Below, one piece after another: positions 6,897-9,203 of a stretch of DNA of 9,203 bases (its first letter is position 1; each line of letters opens with the position of its first letter). The position numbers and the translations under genes were made by a program. The DNA comes from Rhodospirillaceae bacterium (GTDB lineage: Bacteria > Pseudomonadota > Alphaproteobacteria > Rhodospirillales > Rhodospirillaceae): positions 1-9,203 of the forward strand of contig JAFGWD010000333.1 in assembly GCA_016937315.1 (NCBI GenBank), in the 5' to 3' direction. The notes below the pieces were generated by a model that saw nothing but the letters and a program-made list of their open reading frames with translations, was not told the DNA's origin and made no database searches.

Positions 6897-7398
6897 CGTA
6901 AGCAACCCCCTTGGCTTTCAAAATATCCATTAATGCCGCCTCGGAAGCCGCCATGCCATCCTTTGGGCTGCTATGACCGGCCTCAATGGCAAGAAGTTGG
7001 CGGTACAGGCCAATCACACCATCCACGGCATCACGTCGAGGAACCCGTCGCGACGAATGATAGCCAATGATCCGCATGTTGCTGTCAAACGTTGGTGTCA
7101 CATGGGCTAAGACCCAATAATGATCTCCAAGCTTAGCTTGGTTCACGACATACGCGAAAATTTCTTCGCCCGCCTGAACGGTGTCCCACAGCAATTTGAA
7201 TACACAACGAGGCATATCGGGATGCCGAATGATATTGTGATTTTGCCCGACCAGTTCAGACTCCTGGTAACCCGCAACACCACAAAACACTTTATTGGCA
7301 TAGGTGATGATGCCCTTGGTATCGGTTTTGCTGACAATCAGCTGCGTATCTGGCCAAGTTCGCTCAATCCCTGTGGGCGGCACTGTCGGTCGAGTCAC
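6874..7398 (-). CDS. Stand-alone Aer-type PAS sensor (CetB-like)
   Basis: A soluble single-domain PAS protein of 174 aa that closely resembles the FAD-binding PAS domain of the aerotaxis receptor Aer. Visible hallmarks are LIVSKTDTKGIITYANKVF (20-38), GYQESELVGQNHNIIRHPDM (43-62), FKLLWDTVQAGEEIFAYVVN (67-86) and DHYWVLAHVTP (92-102). The IRHPDMP motif supplies R58, H59 and D61, matching Aer R57, H58 and D60, which are implicated in FAD binding. The position of Aer W79 appears to be Ile80 here. The domain ends near 120; the tail holds LYRQLLAIEA, common after Aer-type PAS domains, and then a short variable segment. There is no membrane segment. The start is GTG (7398) with GGGGA 7 nt upstream. 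The stop lies within the chemoreceptor gene (23-bp overlap), so the two are co-translated. I infer a redox or energy-taxis sensor that signals through the receptor. Confidence 0.9.
   Translation of the reverse strand: MTRPTVPPTGIERTWPDTQLIVSKTDTKGIITYANKVFCGVAGYQESELVGQNHNIIRHPDMPRCVFKLLWDTVQAGEEIFAYVVNQAKLGDHYWVLAHVTPTFDSNMRIIGYHSSRRVPRRDAVDGVIGLYRQLLAIEAGHSSPKDGMAASEAALMDILKAKGVAYDEFVFSL
6906..6912 (-). promoter_or_regulatory. Shine-Dalgarno for the chemoreceptor
   Basis: AAGGGGG is embedded in the 3' end of the PAS gene, 9 nt before ATG 6896. It decides between that ATG and the upstream in-frame TTG at 6905. Confidence 0.6.
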
Positions 7399-7410
7399 GG
7401 CACAATCCCC

Positions 7411-7436
7411 AAATCCATAAACAACTTATGGCATTT
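7411..7436 (-). promoter_or_regulatory. Inverted repeat abutting the PAS-gene ribosome site
   Basis: CCATAA (7415-7420) and TTATGG (7426-7431) are perfect 6-bp arms around a 5-base loop. Outer AAAT (7411-7414) and ATTT (7433-7436) extend the stem to 10 bp with one bulged base. In the minus-strand transcript the hairpin ends exactly at the GGGGA Shine-Dalgarno (7406-7410). It could be an operator over an AT-rich promoter or an RNA structure tuning translation. Confidence 0.4.
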
Positions 7437-7449
7437 ATGTCGGAACCCG

Positions 7450-7477
7450 AAAAAAACAACCGAGCAATATCCTCAGC
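7450..7477 (-). terminator. Probable weak Rho-independent terminator after the phosphodiesterase gene
   Basis: In the minus-strand RNA, GCUGAG pairs with CUCGGU (6 bp, two G-U) around a 7-nt loop, followed by UGUUUUUUU. It lies about 135 nt after the phosphodiesterase stop and about 50 nt before the PAS start, where it would separate the two transcription units. The stem is short, so efficiency is doubtful. Confidence 0.4.
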
Positions 7478-7554
7478 GCTTTAGAAATCAACCAACCCCC
7501 ATCCATACATCACGGTTTACAGAGGGGGCCAAGAATCTTCAACACCCAACCGCG

Positions 7555-7567
7555 CAGGCTTAGCCTG
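7555..7567. repeat. Short palindrome CAGGCTTAGCCTG
   Basis: A 13-bp perfect inverted repeat (6-bp arms, one central base) in the gap after the phosphodiesterase gene. No further copy is seen in the window. It may be an operator, an extra 3' hairpin or chance. Confidence 0.25.
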
Positions 7568-7611
7568 GACCTTGGCTTATAACAGCCACAGCAAATATCA
7601 CCACAAGCCCG

Positions 7612-8439
7612 TCAACAAGGAGGACACGGGTCGGGACAAGGGGTTCCCCAGTTCTCGGCATGACCGTCCAAAAAGTGCAATGTGGAACACAGGCCCGATG
7701 CCTCACTCCAATGATGGACAACGAAACCTGGCGGGGCCGTTACCGTGATAATGGGTGTATCATCATCCCGGTATCCGCTGAAAATCACGCGGTTCATCAC
7801 GGAGGGTGCCGCCAGCACCGGCACCCCATACCATTGGCCCCGCATCGGCCGATGCAAATGACCACACAGAATCGCCGCAACGTTCCCGTGCGCGGCTATC
7901 AACGCACCGATTTCGTGACGCCCTTCGGCGATTCCCATTTCATCCAACCAAGCAATACCCGTATCAAACGGTGGATGATGTAAAAAGAGTATGGTCGGGC
8001 GAGTTGGCGCCTCGGCCAGACGCGCCGCCAGCCAAACCACCTGAGATTCCGGCAACGTCGAGCGGAACGGATCGTCGGTGGACGCATCCAGCGCCAACAG
8101 ACGCACCGCATAATCCTCCACCGCATAAACAATCCCTCCCGCCCCATCGACCTCGGGAAAGGGACCAAAGACAGCCCGAACCGAATTCCGCAGATCGTGA
8201 TTACCGCCCACCACCTGCACCGGAGCATGCAAACCCATCAGCAGACAACGCACACGATGGGTCGCCTGAAGCGCTCCATCGTGAGTCAAGTCGCCGGTCA
8301 CCAACACCACGTCGGGTTGCGGGACCAGAGCATTTACGGCCGCGATGGTGCGCCGCAGAGCCTCATCGGCATCGACAACTCCATGAACCGGCGCACCATC
8401 GGCAGTCAGGTGCGGATCACTGATCTGCGCGACAATCAT
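7612..8439 (-). CDS. Calcineurin-like metallophosphodiesterase (GpdQ/CpdA type)
   Basis: A cytoplasmic binuclear metal-dependent phosphodiesterase, 275 aa, close to GpdQ in length and motif spacing. Metal-site motifs are all present: Asp8 and His10 in ISDPHL, Asp50 in TGDLTHDG, Asn80-His81 in GGNHD, His154/155 in FLHHPP, and His194/His196 in CGHLH. These correspond to D8, H10, D50, N80, H156, H195 and H197 of GpdQ as I recall them. Known members hydrolyse glycerophosphodiesters, cAMP or broad phosphodiester substrates, and sequence alone does not choose between them. The C-terminus is odd: it ends GTPCPDPCPPC, giving Cys268, Cys272 and Cys275 in a proline-rich tail. The start ATG at 8439 is preceded by GGGGAGG four bases away. 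The gene is transcribed away from the ABC ATPase gene at 8557 and has no evident functional link to its neighbours. Confidence 0.93.
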   Translation of the reverse strand: MIVAQISDPHLTADGAPVHGVVDADEALRRTIAAVNALVPQPDVVLVTGDLTHDGALQATHRVRCLLMGLHAPVQVVGGNHDLRNSVRAVFGPFPEVDGAGGIVYAVEDYAVRLLALDASTDDPFRSTLPESQVVWLAARLAEAPTRPTILFLHHPPFDTGIAWLDEMGIAEGRHEIGALIAAHGNVAAILCGHLHRPMRGQWYGVPVLAAPSVMNRVIFSGYRDDDTPIITVTAPPGFVVHHWSEASGLCSTLHFLDGHAENWGTPCPDPCPPC

Positions 8440-8446
8440 CAGGCCT

Positions 8447-8468
8447 CCCCGAAATCCCTGTATCGGGG
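8447..8468 (-). promoter_or_regulatory. Hairpin overlapping the phosphodiesterase Shine-Dalgarno
   Basis: In the minus-strand RNA, CCCCGA pairs with UCGGGG (6 bp, 10-nt loop). The 3' arm supplies the first four bases of the GGGGAGG ribosome site (8444-8450) of the phosphodiesterase. The structure would hide that site if folded. It could also be a DNA operator in the divergent promoter region. Confidence 0.35.
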
Positions 8469-8494
8469 TTTACTCTAAAGCCGACGGCGACCAT

Positions 8495-8560
8495 ATGGAA
8501 GACCGGAGCCTGGTTGCCTCGGACTTCCCTCTTGCGTTTCAAGGACTTTCCTTCCGATGA
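8495..8560 (+). CDS. Possible 21-codon leader ORF ending on the ABC ATPase start
   Basis: ATG at 8495 opens a 21-residue ORF whose TGA (8558-8560) overlaps the ATPase ATG as ATGA. The ribosome site is poor. Its last residues, PLAFQGLSFR, look like the first strand of an ABC ATPase, the same element the downstream protein also begins with. It could be a coupled leader peptide, a remnant of an older N-terminus, or chance. Confidence 0.2.
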   Translation: MEDRSLVASDFPLAFQGLSFR

Positions 8561-9203
8561 TAGTCATCGATCAACTCAGCCACCGCTACCCTAGGAGGCG
8601 CAAGTCCCCGGCGTTTCTGGCTCTGGACGGACTCAATCTGTCGATCTCTGACGGCAGCTTCTGTGTCGTCATCGGCCCCAATGGCAGCGGCAAATCAACA
8701 CTGTTCAAAATTTTGGCCGGAGGCCTGCAACCCAGTATGGGCAGCGCCACTCTAAACGGTGCGATCTGCGGCAGCAGTGCGGCACGCCGTGCGGTAGGTG
8801 TGGTGTTTCAGGCTCCGGCTTTGGATGGCATTCTCAGCGTGCGCGAAAATCTGACTTTGTTCGGGCGCTTGCATGGCATCGGCAAACAAGACTTACGGCA
8901 ACGCATCGCCGAAATCACCGCGTGGAGCCAGATCACCGACCGCTTAGATATCCCCGCCGGACAACTTTCCGGCGGACAACAAAGGCAAGCCGAACTGGCG
9001 AAATGCTTGATCCCGGCACCGCCAATCCTTCTGCTGGACGAGCCCACCACCGGCCTGGACCCCACAAGCCGCCGCGCATTTCACAACACCCTGGCCACCC
9101 TACAACGGGAAACCGGAATGACCGTGGTCATGACCACGCACATTTTCGAAGAAGCCATGGATGCCGACCGCGTCGCAATCTTGAAAGATGGGCGCCTAAT
9201 CGC
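8557..9203 (+). CDS. ABC transporter ATP-binding protein, ABC-2 exporter type (partial, C-terminus off window)
   Basis: The nucleotide-binding subunit of an ABC exporter; 215 residues are visible with no stop. Motifs: an aromatic A-loop candidate Tyr11 (LSHRYP), Walker A GPNGSGKST (40-48), Q-loop Gln85 (VVFQAPALD), signature LSGGQQRQ (137-144), Walker B ILLLDE (157-162), D-loop GLDP (166-169) and H-loop His195 (TTHIFEEAMDADR). The VGVVFQAPALD and TTGLDPTSRR style is that of the DrrA/CcmA/NatA group that pairs with an ABC-2 permease, which I would expect just to the right of the window. The ATG at 8557 has AAGGA eleven bases upstream (8541-8545). Residues 12-20 contain a small basic insertion (RRRK). 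It has no relation to the pot ATPase in this window. Class is secure; the exported substrate cannot be told. Confidence 0.9.
   Translation, partial: MIVIDQLSHRYPRRRKSPAFLALDGLNLSISDGSFCVVIGPNGSGKSTLFKILAGGLQPSMGSATLNGAICGSSAARRAVGVVFQAPALDGILSVRENLTLFGRLHGIGKQDLRQRIAEITAWSQITDRLDIPAGQLSGGQQRQAELAKCLIPAPPILLLDEPTTGLDPTSRRAFHNTLATLQRETGMTVVMTTHIFEEAMDADRVAILKDGRLI

Noticed and set aside
7455..7500. Sigma-28 flagellar promoter before the PAS gene (TAAA-N15-GCCGATAA)
   Set aside because: A TAAA at the right spacing exists, but the downstream box (CTCGGTTG) matches at only three of eight positions, and the same bases fit a terminator better.
7806..8423. 205-codon plus-strand ORF opposite the phosphodiesterase gene
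   Set aside because: A Pro/Arg/His-rich product without domains, opposite a gene with an intact set of metal-binding motifs.
8808..9065. 85-codon minus-strand ORF in the right part
   Set aside because: It lies opposite the Walker B and signature region of the plus-strand ABC ATPase and has no resemblance to a known protein.

Overview
The window looks like ordinary chromosomal DNA from a motile Gram-negative bacterium. An alphaproteobacterium of the Rhodospirillales type is my best guess, from moderately GC-rich coding, a PotFGHI polyamine importer, a three-domain Xaa-Pro aminopeptidase and an Aer-type PAS/chemoreceptor pair. No 16S or other taxonomic marker is present, so this is inference. 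Seven complete genes and two genes cut by the window edges fill almost all the sequence. No gene-free stretch exceeds about 235 bases, and I see no tRNA, rRNA, CRISPR, insertion sequence or phage gene.

Layout, left to right. Positions 1-1150 (minus) hold the N-terminal 383 codons of a cytosolic Xaa-Pro aminopeptidase, whose catalytic C-terminus lies off the left edge. Positions 1224-5336 (minus) hold a compact potF-potG-potH-potI operon: periplasmic polyamine-binding protein, ATPase and two permeases. G/H and H/I overlap by ATGA. The gene order and sequences follow the enterobacterial putrescine importer, but the binding protein carries several pocket residues that resemble the spermidine-binding protein PotD. 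The 234-bp leader upstream of potF contains two small inverted repeats.

Positions 5571-7398 (minus) hold an overlapping two-gene unit. It comprises a stand-alone Aer-type PAS protein and a chemoreceptor with a membrane hairpin, a HAMP-like region and a cytoplasmic signalling domain but no periplasmic sensor. Together they resemble one Aer energy-taxis receptor split into two polypeptides, as in Campylobacter CetB/CetA. This is the most interesting feature of the window.

Positions 7612-8439 (minus) encode a GpdQ/CpdA-type metallophosphodiesterase with an unusual three-cysteine tail. It is divergent from a plus-strand ABC-exporter ATPase starting at 8557, which runs off the right edge. The 117-bp divergent region contains a hairpin that would mask the phosphodiesterase Shine-Dalgarno sequence, and a 21-codon ORF that ends on the ATPase start codon.

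I did not find a wholly new system. The points worth follow-up are the split redox/energy-taxis receptor, the mixed PotF/PotD ligand pocket, and several candidate RNA or operator structures in the leaders.
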